Shown: positions 29,829 through 40,087 of the stretch, piece after piece
How positions within the stretch are numbered: the stretch's first letter is position 1
Layout: the number at the start of each line of letters is the position of its first letter
Position numbers and translations under genes: made by a program
Assembly (NCBI RefSeq): GCF_002812985.1
Contig: NZ_PGCP01000012.1
Span: forward strand, 62,001-126,000
DNA length: 64,000 bases
Reading direction: 5' to 3'
DNA from: Aeromonas lusitana
Lineage (GTDB): Bacteria; Pseudomonadota; Gammaproteobacteria; Enterobacterales; Aeromonadaceae
The notes under the pieces: generated by a model
Told to the model about the DNA's origin: nothing
The model's input: the letters and a program-made list of their open reading frames with translations, nothing else
Database searches by the model: none

Positions 29829-30416
29829 CTAGCATTTTATCCGCTCGATTCGACCGCCACTGAGCTTGAAGAAGGCATCCTGGGGCAGGTCTTGCGACCA
29901 GGTGGTGGCGTAGTCGAGATCGGCGTAGGCACCGCGCAACATGGCGCCGAGCAAGCCGTGGGAGACGACTATGGCGCGCTCGGCGATGGCCGGGTCCATC
30001 AACCAGCTCTGGGCCCGGCGTTGGATGCTTTGGTGGCTCTCCCCCTCAGGCGCTTGCAAGTACCAATCCGGCTGACTGATATTCAGCGTGGGATGATCTT
30101 CCAGCAGATCCGGTACCCGGCAACTCTCCCACTCCCCCATGCCGAGCTCCACCAGCCGCTCGTCCCAGATGATGCGATCGCTATCCAGCCCCAACTGCTG
30201 GCAGACGAACTCTGCCGTCTGGCGGGCACGGCCCAGCGGGCTGGCGTAGAGAGTCCACAGCTCAGGTTCATCCAGGATCTCACGCAGACGAGCCCCCATG
30301 GCAAGGGCCTGAGCCTCCCCCTTGGCGGTCAGATCCGAGTTGCAGCGCCCCTGCAGGCGCAGCTCGGCGTTGTAGCGAGTCTGGCCATGGCGTAGCAGAT
30401 AGATGATACGAGACAT
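29829..30416 (-). CDS. Histidine phosphatase (phosphoglycerate-mutase-like) family protein
   Basis: A 195-residue branch-2-like histidine phosphatase. The catalytic RHG is in IIYLLRHGQTRYNAELRLQG (residues 4-23), the second Arg in SPLGRARQTAEF, and the distal catalytic His in AIVVSHGLLGAMLRG. Substrates in this family range from sugar phosphates to alpha-ribazole phosphate; none can be assigned. Single gene, convergent with the HNH gene. Confidence 0.85.
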   Translation of the reverse strand: MSRIIYLLRHGQTRYNAELRLQGRCNSDLTAKGEAQALAMGARLREILDEPELWTLYASPLGRARQTAEFVCQQLGLDSDRIIWDERLVELGMGEWESCRVPDLLEDHPTLNISQPDWYLQAPEGESHQSIQRRAQSWLMDPAIAERAIVVSHGLLGAMLRGAYADLDYATTWSQDLPQDAFFKLSGGRIERIKC

Positions 30417-30667
30417 GATTTCTCCAACAGGTTCAACGAGATAAAACGAAGGGGCAGGATAGCAGATATCCGCCGAAGGGCGGCGATGTTACGAAAAGCC
30501 GTGGCAGGAGCAAGGCTGGTTGGTCACTCAGATGGGGATATGAGGCCGACCCGCTGATGGGATAAACTGCTCATAACGAGTCCCACACGGTGCTAGTAGC
30601 AAGGTGGTTCACGGCACCCGGTTCAGCCTGTGCCACTTTCCCCAGTTTCAATCTCAGGCGAGGCAAC

Positions 30668-30958
30668 ATGGCCAAGTATCAGTTCCTGACCCTGCCGGCA
30701 TCCCAGCGGCAGACCTACACCTATCTGGATGCGGACTCCCCTACCTTTATCCAGGAAAAGAATGCCCTGCTGGCTCAGGGATTCGAGGTGGAAGACGACT
30801 TCATCTACGCCCATACCCCGGCTGAGGCCATCGAGAAGTACAGATCCAACTTCACCTATGCGGCCCAGGAGTATGCGCACGCCAACGGTATCTACGCCTT
30901 CTTTCATCTCCTGCTGGTGATAGGCAAGTCCTTATCTAGGTTGAATAAGAGTCGTTAA
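30668..30958 (+). CDS. Hypothetical protein, 96 aa
   Basis: I do not recognise a family. The 96-residue protein starts MAKYQFLTLPASQRQTYTYL and has FIQEKNALLAQGFEVEDDF, then a short hydrophobic C-terminal stretch (YAFFHLLLVIGKSL), perhaps a membrane anchor or amphipathic helix. GCGAGG precedes the ATG. It sits just before the AT-rich stretch and the Wzz-like gene. Upstream 30417-30667 holds no other clear feature. Confidence 0.55.
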   Translation: MAKYQFLTLPASQRQTYTYLDADSPTFIQEKNALLAQGFEVEDDFIYAHTPAEAIEKYRSNFTYAAQEYAHANGIYAFFHLLLVIGKSLSRLNKSR

Positions 30959-31207
30959 TAATATGCGACAGTTCACTAGCCGTATCTCTAGCAAAAAATG
31001 ACTAGACATAGCCATTATTCGCCCCCCATATTTCCCCCCTTCACTCATTAATGTAAAAAACCAACAACCATTAACAAAAATGAACAAATAAAAAACAAAA
31101 ATATGTACCCATAAGAGAACCTAAAATCCATTTACTATCTAGAAATGATGAATAAATAGGTGAAAATAGGTCTCAAATGCAGTATAAACGAAGGCCTGCG
31201 ACAATTT

Positions 31208-32329
31208 ATGACCGACTCAGCCATGAATGATAGAATAGATAATAAGCTCAGCGCCAGACATGAAATAGCATATCGCGATGATGAGATCGATCTTCCTGAA
31301 CTAATCTCATTATTGTGGAAGAAAAAGTTCCGAATTTTTCTCGCGACGCTTATCTGTGGTTGTCTGGGACTATTGTATGCCATGACAGCTCCCGAACAGT
31401 GGACTGCTAATGCGACTATTTATCAACCTAAACCACGAGACACTCTGGAATTAGATCGCCTACGGGCTATTCTTGATATACAAGGGTTAGTCGGCACGAA
31501 AAGTAACTCCGCTATCTATAATGATTTCCTATTGGAATTTAAATCTTATAATAATATCAGCGACTATCTACAAACCACGACTCAATTTGAAGACTATGTT
31601 AAAAATAACAATTTGAATAGTTTGGAGCAGCAGAAGCTACTGCGAACTTGGTCTGAATGGATGAAGATCTCCCCCGAAGATAAAAAAGGAGGGTTACCTG
31701 GTATTCACCTCTCTTTCTCCTTCTTTAATAAAACAGATGTTTTACCCCTGCTGACTGGGTATATAGATTATATAATCAGGTTGCAGAGCAAAGAGTTATT
31801 TGAAATTCTAGAGGATAACAGAAGTAGCCAAATAGAAAGTCTACGTCTAAAAGTAAAGCTGAGTACCGAAGATGCCAAGCGTAATCTGGCAAGGGAGATC
31901 GAGGGAATTGAGTACAGCATGAGTATCGCCAATGCCGCAGGAGTGAGTAAGCCGTTAGAAAACTTCAATTATGGTGATCGCTTCCCAATCACGCTAGGGA
32001 AAGATGCACTGGCGAAAAAGCTCGCCATACTCAAGTCGTTAAAAATTGAAGATTACATGCCAGAAGTAATGGAATTAAAGGTACAACTCAATAGATTAGA
32101 GAACATCAGCTTCAATAACATGAAACTAATGCCCTTCTCTTATCTGGATACACCCAGCTCCCCATTGAGACGTGACAAACCTAAACGTCCGCTAATCGTC
32201 ATATTAGCGACAATGCTTGGAGGCATGTTAGGTATAGCTTTGGTACTGATCCAACATGCACTCCGACAAGAAAAGAGAACTCTGACATCAGGTTACGAGT
32301 ATCAACCTGAATATGCCAAAGCAAGCTAA
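31208..32329 (+). CDS. Orphan Wzz-like polysaccharide chain-length regulator
   Basis: A 373-residue inner-membrane protein of the Wzz/PCP-1 family. Order: N-terminal ELISLLWKKKFRIFLATLIC (first membrane helix), a periplasmic helical middle (residues 70-320), then the Wzz C-terminus PSSPLRRDKPKRPLIVILAT with a second helix (MLGGMLGIALVLIQHALRQ). Wzz proteins set O-antigen length. Composition is markedly AT-rich against neighbours, and no O-antigen gene is nearby. The start is uncertain: ATG 31208, 31223 or GTG 31160. The 250-bp AT-rich stretch before it carries no gene. Confidence 0.82.
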   Translation: MTDSAMNDRIDNKLSARHEIAYRDDEIDLPELISLLWKKKFRIFLATLICGCLGLLYAMTAPEQWTANATIYQPKPRDTLELDRLRAILDIQGLVGTKSNSAIYNDFLLEFKSYNNISDYLQTTTQFEDYVKNNNLNSLEQQKLLRTWSEWMKISPEDKKGGLPGIHLSFSFFNKTDVLPLLTGYIDYIIRLQSKELFEILEDNRSSQIESLRLKVKLSTEDAKRNLAREIEGIEYSMSIANAAGVSKPLENFNYGDRFPITLGKDALAKKLAILKSLKIEDYMPEVMELKVQLNRLENISFNNMKLMPFSYLDTPSSPLRRDKPKRPLIVILATMLGGMLGIALVLIQHALRQEKRTLTSGYEYQPEYAKAS

Positions 32330-32354
32330 TACGAGAGTTAAGTAGATATATAAG

Positions 32355-32380
32355 AACGGCGCCCGAAGGCGCCGTTTTTT
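32355..32380 (+). terminator. Terminator between wzz-like gene and speA
   Basis: AACGGCGCC pairs with its complement around a CGAA loop, followed by a T-run. It lies between two convergent genes and serves mainly the plus-strand one. Confidence 0.85.
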
Positions 32381-32428
32381 ATTCCCGCTCCGCTTTTGTT
32401 CTTACGGGGCGGGTGAACAAGCCGTGGC

Positions 32429-34330
<1,902 letters not shown>

Positions 34331-34377
34331 GGGCTATGCCTCGCAAATGAGCGGCCAGAAGGCCGCCTTCGTTACCC

Positions 34378-34496
34378 TCAATCACATCCAGACCATCGAT
34401 TGCAAAGCGTGGCGAGCCTGGGCTGCCTGCTGGCGCGTCAATATCGCCAGACTCTCGATTGCAGATCGCGGCAAGCCGAAGCTGCCTGGTGGATCT
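34378..34496. repeat. Imperfect tandem repeat (2 x 60 bp) in the speA leader
   Basis: Two adjacent units, 34378-34437 and 34438-34496, share blocks such as TCGATTGCA, GGC-AGC and GCTGCCTG with scattered substitutions. On the speA transcript each unit has a GGCAGC...GCU-GCC hairpin (UUCG loop in one copy) followed by the conserved UGCAAUCGA segment. Confidence 0.65.
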
Positions 34497-34778
34497 TGGG
34501 AAGTAACGAGTCTTGATGTGGGGCTGGTGGCTTTACATCAAGCTCAACGGTATACGGTGCTGCGTTAGCAGCGCCGCGGTACTTTGATGACCAGCGGCAT
34601 CAGCCACGCCGTTGGTTCATCATTCGGCAGCCATCACGACGACAAGGGTGGGATCAAGGAAGAGAGGGAAGACGTCAGCACGCAACCGTGTTGTTAGACG
34701 ACAACCGCCACAGTCTACTCAACACCAGTGACCGCCCATGACAAGGGAAGATGATGAGCCATTGGCTCACTCGGTCAG

Positions 34779-34841
34779 CTAAATGATGAGAGTCCGTTGT
34801 TCTCCCTGATACCGGAGCCTAACCGGTATTAAAGAAACCAT
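34779..34841 (-). other. Possible arginine-containing leader peptide of speA
   Basis: A 20-codon frame, MVSLIPVRLRYQGEQRTLII, lies in the speA leader and contains three Arg codons; the ATACCGG/CCGGTAT hairpin falls inside it. Its ribosome-binding site is poor, so translation is uncertain. Confidence 0.2.
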
Positions 34842-34948
34842 GCCCTAGCAGTGTCTGTCGTTGCTGCGTGCCTCGCCCTATAGGCGTGTGATCCGGTCGG
34901 TGTCTGGCGGCCTCTTGCCTGCGCAGGGTTACCTTCGGATCGGCGCGG

Positions 34949-34978
34949 AGTGTACACATTTACCGCGGCCGGTGACAA
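34949..34978 (-). promoter_or_regulatory. Candidate speA promoter
   Basis: On the minus strand TTGTCA (34978-34973) and TACACT (34954-34949) are 18 bp apart, predicting a transcript start near 34942. From 34979 to 35341 no gene is seen; an AT-rich stretch at 35161-35200 may hold the pepT promoter. Confidence 0.45.
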
Positions 34979-35341
34979 TAAAAAATCGCGTAAAAAAATC
35001 GGTGTTTGCCGCTCGTTCAGATCCGGCTGCCGGCTAGGCGGGCTCTGGGATAGGGTGAGATATGCCCCTGCCCGATTAGCCCTGGAAATAACAGGTGAAC
35101 CCGGCATTTTCCCTCACCCCTTGCCAGTGCTGGGCCGAGGTTCTTTTCACTCCGTTGCCACATGATTATTCAGTTTTTTATTTGGCATTTTTATTCAAAC
35201 AGCCATCCAGCTACTCTCAACTTCCCTTCCCACACCATTGCTGAACCCGCCCGACAAATGCGCCAAAAACTGCGCTGACGCAATAAGCCCACCGACAGGA
35301 TTGGCCACAATGGCCCCTCATCTTCAGTCCGAGGCTTGTCA

Positions 35342-36565
35342 ATGGATACCCTGCTTGAGCGTTTTCTGCGTTACGTGACTTTTCATACCCGCTCCGATGC
35401 GACCAATCCCGCCTGCCCCAGCAGCCAGGGCCAGCTCGTCTTCGCCCGCGCCCTGCAGGAGGAGCTAACCCAGCTGGGCTTGAGTCAGGTGACCCTGGAC
35501 GAGCACGGCTACCTCACCGCCTGCCTGCCGGGCAACCAGCCAGACGCGCCGGCCATCGGCCTGATTGCCCACATGGACACCGCCGATTACGAGGCCGAAC
35601 AGGTGGTACCCCAGATAGTCGAGAACTATCAGGGGGGGGATATCTGCCTTGGCAAGGGGGACGAGGTGCTGGCCATCCGCCAATACCGTTTCCTCAAAAA
35701 TTATCTCGGCCAGGATCTCATCACCACGGACGGCACCACATTGCTCGGCGCCGATGACAAGGCGGGCATCGCCGAGATCCTGACCGCCATCGCCCACCTG
35801 CAGGCCCACCCGGCGATCCCCCGTGGCGACGTCTGGGTCGGTTTCACCCCGGACGAGGAGATTGGCCGCGGCGCAGATCTCTTTCCGCTGGAGCGCTTCC
35901 CCGCCAAGTGGGCCTACACGGTCGATGGCGGTGAGCTCGGCGAGCTCGAATACGAGAACTTCAACGCCGCCAGCGCCACGGTGCGCTTTATCGGCAACAA
36001 CGTGCACCCAGGCACCGCCAAGGGCAGCATGATCAACAGCCAGACCTTGGCCGCCCTGTTCCATGCCGCCATGCCGCAGGCGCAGACCCCGGAGTGCACG
36101 GACGGCTACGAGGGCTTCTTCCACCTGGCCCAGATGAGCGGCACTGTGGAGCAGAGTGAGCTGCACTACATCATCCGTGATTTTGATGACGACAGCTTCG
36201 CCGCCCGCAAGGCCCAGCTCAAGGAGCGGGTCGCCTCCATGAAGCTGGACTACCCCAAGGCGCGCATCGAGCTCGAGCTCACCGACAGCTATCGCAACAT
36301 GCGCAGCCAGATAAAGCCGCACATGCACATCGTCGAGCTGGCCAAGGCCGCCATGGTGGCCGCCGACGTGGAACCCAAGATCAAGCCCATTCGCGGCGGC
36401 ACCGACGGCGCCCGCCTCTCCTTTATGGGGCTGCCCTGCCCGAACCTCTTCACCGGTGGCCACAACTTCCACGGCAAGCACGAGTTCATCCCGCTGCAAT
36501 CAATGGAAAAAGCAGTCGCCACCCTGGTGGAGCTGGTGCGACTCACCGCCGCCTACAAGGCCTAA
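35342..36565 (+). CDS. pepT: Peptidase T (tripeptidase)
   Basis: Zinc-dependent M20 family aminotripeptidase in the cytoplasm. The 407 residues match E. coli PepT. Metal-ligand segments are visible: [15 protein letters not shown] (His near residue 78), [15 protein letters not shown] (Asp near 139), [12 protein letters not shown] (general-base Glu and ligand Glu near 173) and the final [17 protein letters not shown] (His near 379). The start ATG at 35342 with GAGG upstream is preferred over TTG 35336. Divergent from speA. Confidence 0.96.
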   Translation: MDTLLERFLRYVTFHTRSDATNPACPSSQGQLVFARALQEELTQLGLSQVTLDEHGYLTACLPGNQPDAPAIGLIAHMDTADYEAEQVVPQIVENYQGGDICLGKGDEVLAIRQYRFLKNYLGQDLITTDGTTLLGADDKAGIAEILTAIAHLQAHPAIPRGDVWVGFTPDEEIGRGADLFPLERFPAKWAYTVDGGELGELEYENFNAASATVRFIGNNVHPGTAKGSMINSQTLAALFHAAMPQAQTPECTDGYEGFFHLAQMSGTVEQSELHYIIRDFDDDSFAARKAQLKERVASMKLDYPKARIELELTDSYRNMRSQIKPHMHIVELAKAAMVAADVEPKIKPIRGGTDGARLSFMGLPCPNLFTGGHNFHGKHEFIPLQSMEKAVATLVELVRLTAAYKA

Positions 36566-36619
36566 GCGGGGCACAACGCAGAGTGCAGGGCGAGCCGCAA
36601 CGCTCGCCCTGCCATCAAA

Positions 36620-36637
36620 CTGTCATCTCGCTGCCAC
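36620..36637 (+). promoter_or_regulatory. Candidate Pho box upstream of the OlsF-like gene
   Basis: CTGTCAT, four bases, then CTGCCAC: the first 7-mer is a perfect PhoB half-site and the second matches in 6 of 7 positions with correct 11-bp periodicity. It is 54 bp upstream of the acyltransferase start. Confidence 0.6.
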
Positions 36638-36691
36638 ACAGGGGGAACAGACAAGGGGCACGCTGGCACAAAGGATCAGCGGAGCCACCCC

Positions 36692-38395
36692 ATGTTCAAC
36701 GTCGATACCCTGCTGCAACAGCATCTGCCCCACCTTAACCGTCAACCCCTGCTCCAGCCTCTGTTCACACATGGGCTGCGCTGGCTGCTGCACGAGCAGT
36801 CCTTCCAGCAATTTGCCGAACGCTACCCGCACCTGCGTGGACTCGACTTTATCGAGCAGGCCCTGGTGCAACTCGATTTTGACTATCAAGTGAGCGAGAC
36901 GGAGCTGGAGAACATCCCCGCCAGCGGCCGGGTCATCATAGTGGCGAACCACCCCATAGGATCCCTGGACGGGCTGGCCCTGCTGCGGCTGATCGGCCGA
37001 GTCCGGCCGGACGTGAAGATAGTGGCCAACCGGCTGCTGGCGCAGATAGCGCCCCTGCGCCCACTGCTGTTGCCGGTGGACAATCTGGGCGGCAAGACTG
37101 ACAGGCAGGCCATTCTGGCCATGGGGGAACATCTGGCCCGCGATGGGGTGCTGGTTATCTTCCCGGCGGGGGAAGTCTCCCGGCTCGGCCCCAAGGGGGT
37201 GAAGGACGGGACCTGGCAAGGGGGCTTCATCAAGCTGGCCAGGCGCACCCGAAGCCCACTGGTACCCATTCACCTTGGCGGGCGCAACGGCCTCGGCTTT
37301 TACCTGACCGCCTGGCTCAACAACGACTGGGCCGGGCTCTTGCTGGTCAAGCAGCTGTTTCGTCAGCAGGGTAAGCGCATCCCCCTCACCATAGGGGAGC
37401 GCATTCCGCCGGCGAGTCTGGGCGAGCTGCCGGCCAAGACGGCGGCCAGCCTGGTGCGTAGCCACCTCTATCGTATCGGCCGTGGCAAGTCGGGCCGCCT
37501 GCTGACCGAGGCCCCCATCGCCCTGCCAGAGGAGCGGCGCCTGCTCAAACAGGCCATCGATGGCTGCGAGGCCCTGGGCCAGACCCCGGACGGCCAGCGG
37601 ATCCTGCTCTATCGGCGCCACGAGCAGAGTCATTCGGTTATCTTGCGTGAGCTAGGGCGCCTGCGGGAGATCGCCTTTCGGGCGGTGGGGGAAGGTTCGG
37701 GGCGGCGCCGGGATCTCGATGCTTTTGACGATGACTACTACCACCTCATCCTCTGGGATCCCGCCAGGCTCGAGATCATCGGTGCCTATCGCTTCATTCC
37801 GGTGGCCGAGCTGCTGGCCAGCAAAGGGCTGAACGGCCTCTACAGCCACAGCCTGTTTGGTTTCGACGAGACGCTGTTACCCAGGCTGGAGCAGGCCATC
37901 GAGCTTGGCCGCAGCTTTATCCAGCCCGCCTACTGGGGCAAACGGGGGCTCGATTACCTCTGGTTTGGCATCGGCGCCTACCTGGCCCGCTACCCGCGCT
38001 ATCGCTACCTGTTCGGGCCCGTGTCCCTGTCCGGCAGCCTGCCAACGCAGGCCAAGGATCTGCTGGTGAGCTTCTACCGTCAGCACTTCGCCCCCGAGCT
38101 CGCGCTCGCCCCGTCCCGTCGCCCCTACCCGGCCACGCAGCCGCTGTTTGAGGGGCAGGATTACGGCGCCGATCTCAAGCTCCTCAAGGCCCGCCTCGAC
38201 AACCTGGGCTGCGCCATCCCCACCCTCTACAAGCAGTATTCTGAGCTGTGCGAGCCGGGTGGGGTGCAGTTCATGGACTTTGGCATAGACCCGGACTTCA
38301 ACCACTGCATCGACGGCCTGGTGTGGGTCGACATCCACCGTATCAAGCCCCACAAGCGGGAACGCTACATCCATCAGCAGATGGACATGCCATAG
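36692..38395 (+). CDS. olsF: OlsF-like bifunctional acyltransferase (PlsC-type + OlsB-type GNAT)
   Basis: A 567-residue fusion. Residues 60-270 form a PlsC-like acyltransferase with motif I NHPIGSLDG (catalytic His-x4-Asp) and FPAGEVSRLGPKG (motif III). Residues 300-567 form a hemolysin/OlsB-type N-acyltransferase domain (LREIAFRAVGEGSGRRRDLD, DYYHLILWDP, FIQPAYWGKRGLDYLWFG). This order matches OlsF, which alone makes ornithine lipids in Serratia, Flavobacterium and Vibrio. The gene is single, and an upstream Pho-box-like site suggests induction by phosphate starvation. Start ATG follows GGAG. Confidence 0.8.
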   Translation: MFNVDTLLQQHLPHLNRQPLLQPLFTHGLRWLLHEQSFQQFAERYPHLRGLDFIEQALVQLDFDYQVSETELENIPASGRVIIVANHPIGSLDGLALLRLIGRVRPDVKIVANRLLAQIAPLRPLLLPVDNLGGKTDRQAILAMGEHLARDGVLVIFPAGEVSRLGPKGVKDGTWQGGFIKLARRTRSPLVPIHLGGRNGLGFYLTAWLNNDWAGLLLVKQLFRQQGKRIPLTIGERIPPASLGELPAKTAASLVRSHLYRIGRGKSGRLLTEAPIALPEERRLLKQAIDGCEALGQTPDGQRILLYRRHEQSHSVILRELGRLREIAFRAVGEGSGRRRDLDAFDDDYYHLILWDPARLEIIGAYRFIPVAELLASKGLNGLYSHSLFGFDETLLPRLEQAIELGRSFIQPAYWGKRGLDYLWFGIGAYLARYPRYRYLFGPVSLSGSLPTQAKDLLVSFYRQHFAPELALAPSRRPYPATQPLFEGQDYGADLKLLKARLDNLGCAIPTLYKQYSELCEPGGVQFMDFGIDPDFNHCIDGLVWVDIHRIKPHKRERYIHQQMDMP

Positions 38396-38428
38396 CGACT
38401 CTGTTTTACAGTCAGCCTGACTGCCAAC

Positions 38429-38461
38429 AAACAAAAGGGAGGCATAGCCTCCCTTTTGTTT
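38429..38461. terminator. Bidirectional terminator between olsF and the Rdx-like gene
   Basis: A 14-bp perfect stem (AAACAAAAGGGAGG arm) with A-run and T-run flanks serves two convergent genes. Confidence 0.9.
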
Positions 38462-38477
38462 ATCCCTTCGCCACCGC

Positions 38478-38783
38478 TTATTCGGTAGCAGGTTTTCTAT
38501 CAGAATGTCCGAGATCCCGCTCTGGGGCTATGATGTCGCGCACCCGCTGCTTGATCTCCTTGGCCTCGGGGAAGCCCTCGTCGATGACCCTGTCCCACAC
38601 CTGGATGCCATTCACCAGGATCTTGAACTCCCCCTTGCTGGCGGGCACCAGGGCCACCTCGCCGAGATCGCTGTCGAAGGTAGAGAGCAGCTCCTGGGCC
38701 AGCCAGGCGGCTCGCAGCATCCAGCGGCAGAGGGTGCAGTAACGGATCTCGATGCGGGGTTTGAGCAGTTGGGACTCTGTCAT
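38478..38783 (-). CDS. SelT/SelW/SelH (Rdx) family protein, Cys form
   Basis: A 101-residue thioredoxin-like Rdx protein. The redox motif is RYCTLCRWMLRAAWLAQELL, with CTLC where selenoprotein W has CxxU; the following FDSDLGEVALVPASKGEFKI and GIQVWDRVIDEGFPEAKEIK fit the family. No selenocysteine or SECIS is needed. Its ATG overlaps the stop of the upstream SAHH-like gene (ATGA), so the two are co-translated. Role unknown; a redox function is likely. Confidence 0.82.
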   Translation of the reverse strand: MTESQLLKPRIEIRYCTLCRWMLRAAWLAQELLSTFDSDLGEVALVPASKGEFKILVNGIQVWDRVIDEGFPEAKEIKQRVRDIIAPERDLGHSDRKPATE

Positions 38784-39901
38784 TGGGTCACTCCGTGAAA
38801 ATCCGCCAGCCAGTGGCGAGCGATGGCATTCATGGTGGCTTGAGGCAACTCGAACAGGCCTGGCTCCGGGGTCTGGCGCGCCAGCTGGCGCACCCCCTCG
38901 ATGATCTCCGCCAGCACCAGGTAGACGTATTCGCCGATGACGGCGCCATGGACGAAGTTGATGGCCTCCCCCCGATTGAGCAGGAAGATGGTGCTGCCAT
39001 CCGGACGGGTCAGCGCCAGCACATGGGGGCACACCTCCTCGCTCGGCCAGGGCAGTTGGGAGAGACAGAACGCGAACTCGTCGTCCGCCGAGGTGACCGA
39101 GGCCAGCATGGCGCCGGGGCGCAGGGCCAGCAGATCGGCGAGATCCAGGGAGCCGTTGCCGGTGGAGCAGATCACCAACTCGGCCCGGCCGAGCGCCTCC
39201 TGCTTGCTCACCAGCTTGAAGCCGTGGGAGAGCGCCTCCACCTGGCGCAGGGCGTCGGTTTCCACCAGCTCCAGGTGCAGGTTGCGACAGCGCAGCTCGC
39301 GGGCGATGCTGCGCCCCACCTTGCCGTAGCCAAACAGGGTCGCCTGACAGACGTTGAAGGTGCGCCTCAGGGTGCGGGCAAGGGATTCGGCGGAGTAGAC
39401 CACGCTCAGCCCTATCTGGATGTCTTCCGCCTGCTTGAGGGGGCTGCGCGCCACCGAAATAACGGGAGCGGCTAGCGGCTCCTGCTCGTAGCGCTGGTGA
39501 CCGTTTTCTGTCATCTCCACCACCCCGATGAAGCGATCGCCAAAGTGCTCGCTCAAGATGGCCTGGGTTCTGGCGAAGTAACCGCCGATGTCCAGAATGA
39601 TGAGCCGCTCGTGGGGCTGCACCAGAGGGGCTATCTGGGCAATCACCCCTTCCGGATCATTGGTCCAGTGGCGATTGAGGGGCAGCACCGGGTAGTGCTG
39701 CTGGACCCAGGCCAGGGTCGGCCCGTGCACAGACTTGGGTTTGGGCAAGATGGCGCCGACGCGACCGACCTGGTCGAGCACCTGGATGAAATGAGGCCTG
39801 TCGGGGAGCAGATGGGTGACCAGCAGGATACAGAGATCCTCGAGGCGCTGTTGCTCGATGAAATGGCGAAAAAACAGATGCTCAGATCCCTGACTGCGCA
39901 A
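38780..39901 (-). CDS. S-adenosylhomocysteinase-like protein of unknown function
   Basis: A 373-residue protein distantly like SAHH. Matching parts: GVVEMTENGHQRYEQ (SAHH GVSEETTTGV region), APVISVARSPLKQAEDIQIG (SAHH PAINVNDS...TKSKFDN), and an NAD-type Rossmann segment LFGYGKVGRSIARELRCRNL followed by AELVICSTGNGSLD. The catalytic DDGGD and N-terminal substrate segments of true SAHH are not visible, and length is about 60-100 residues short. It is unlikely to be an active SAHH. Co-translated with the Rdx-like gene. Confidence 0.7.
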   Translation of the reverse strand: MRSQGSEHLFFRHFIEQQRLEDLCILLVTHLLPDRPHFIQVLDQVGRVGAILPKPKSVHGPTLAWVQQHYPVLPLNRHWTNDPEGVIAQIAPLVQPHERLIILDIGGYFARTQAILSEHFGDRFIGVVEMTENGHQRYEQEPLAAPVISVARSPLKQAEDIQIGLSVVYSAESLARTLRRTFNVCQATLFGYGKVGRSIARELRCRNLHLELVETDALRQVEALSHGFKLVSKQEALGRAELVICSTGNGSLDLADLLALRPGAMLASVTSADDEFAFCLSQLPWPSEEVCPHVLALTRPDGSTIFLLNRGEAINFVHGAVIGEYVYLVLAEIIEGVRQLARQTPEPGLFELPQATMNAIARHWLADFHGVTQ

Positions 39902-39940
39902 CTGTGGCCTCCTTAGCGTGCCGCAAGCATGCAGGCAAAC

Positions 39941-39965
39941 AGAAACCCGGCCATGCCGGGTTCTG
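39941..39965 (-). terminator. Terminator of the YceI-membrane protein operon
   Basis: AACCCGGC/GCCGGGTT 8-bp stem with a 3-base loop, followed on the minus strand by a TTTCTGTTTG tail. Confidence 0.6.
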
Positions 39966-40087
39966 TGTGTGTCCAGATAATAGAAAATCCTTTTTATCTG
40001 AAACCACCATAGGGCTCAATCTTTATCTGCGCAGACTATGACTGACTCATCAAATCCCATGATAATTGCATGTTTTTCATGCAAAAA

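Larger units (their letters stand above)
34331..34942 (-). promoter_or_regulatory. Long structured leader of speA
   Basis: About 600 nt separate a plausible promoter from the speA start with no credible protein gene. On the transcript strand several hairpins are visible: ATACCGG/CCGGTAT (34809-34829), TGAGCC/GGCTCA (34755-34769), CTTGATGT/ACATCAAG (34512-34542), plus two copies of a 60-nt unit near the gene. This suggests RNA-level control, but no known riboswitch class is recognised. Confidence 0.5.

Noticed and set aside
34829-35107. 92-codon minus-strand frame between pepT and speA
   Set aside because: It begins upstream of the inferred speA promoter, has no ribosome site and a composition like random GC-rich DNA; its sequence is rich in Arg, Pro and Thr without a domain.
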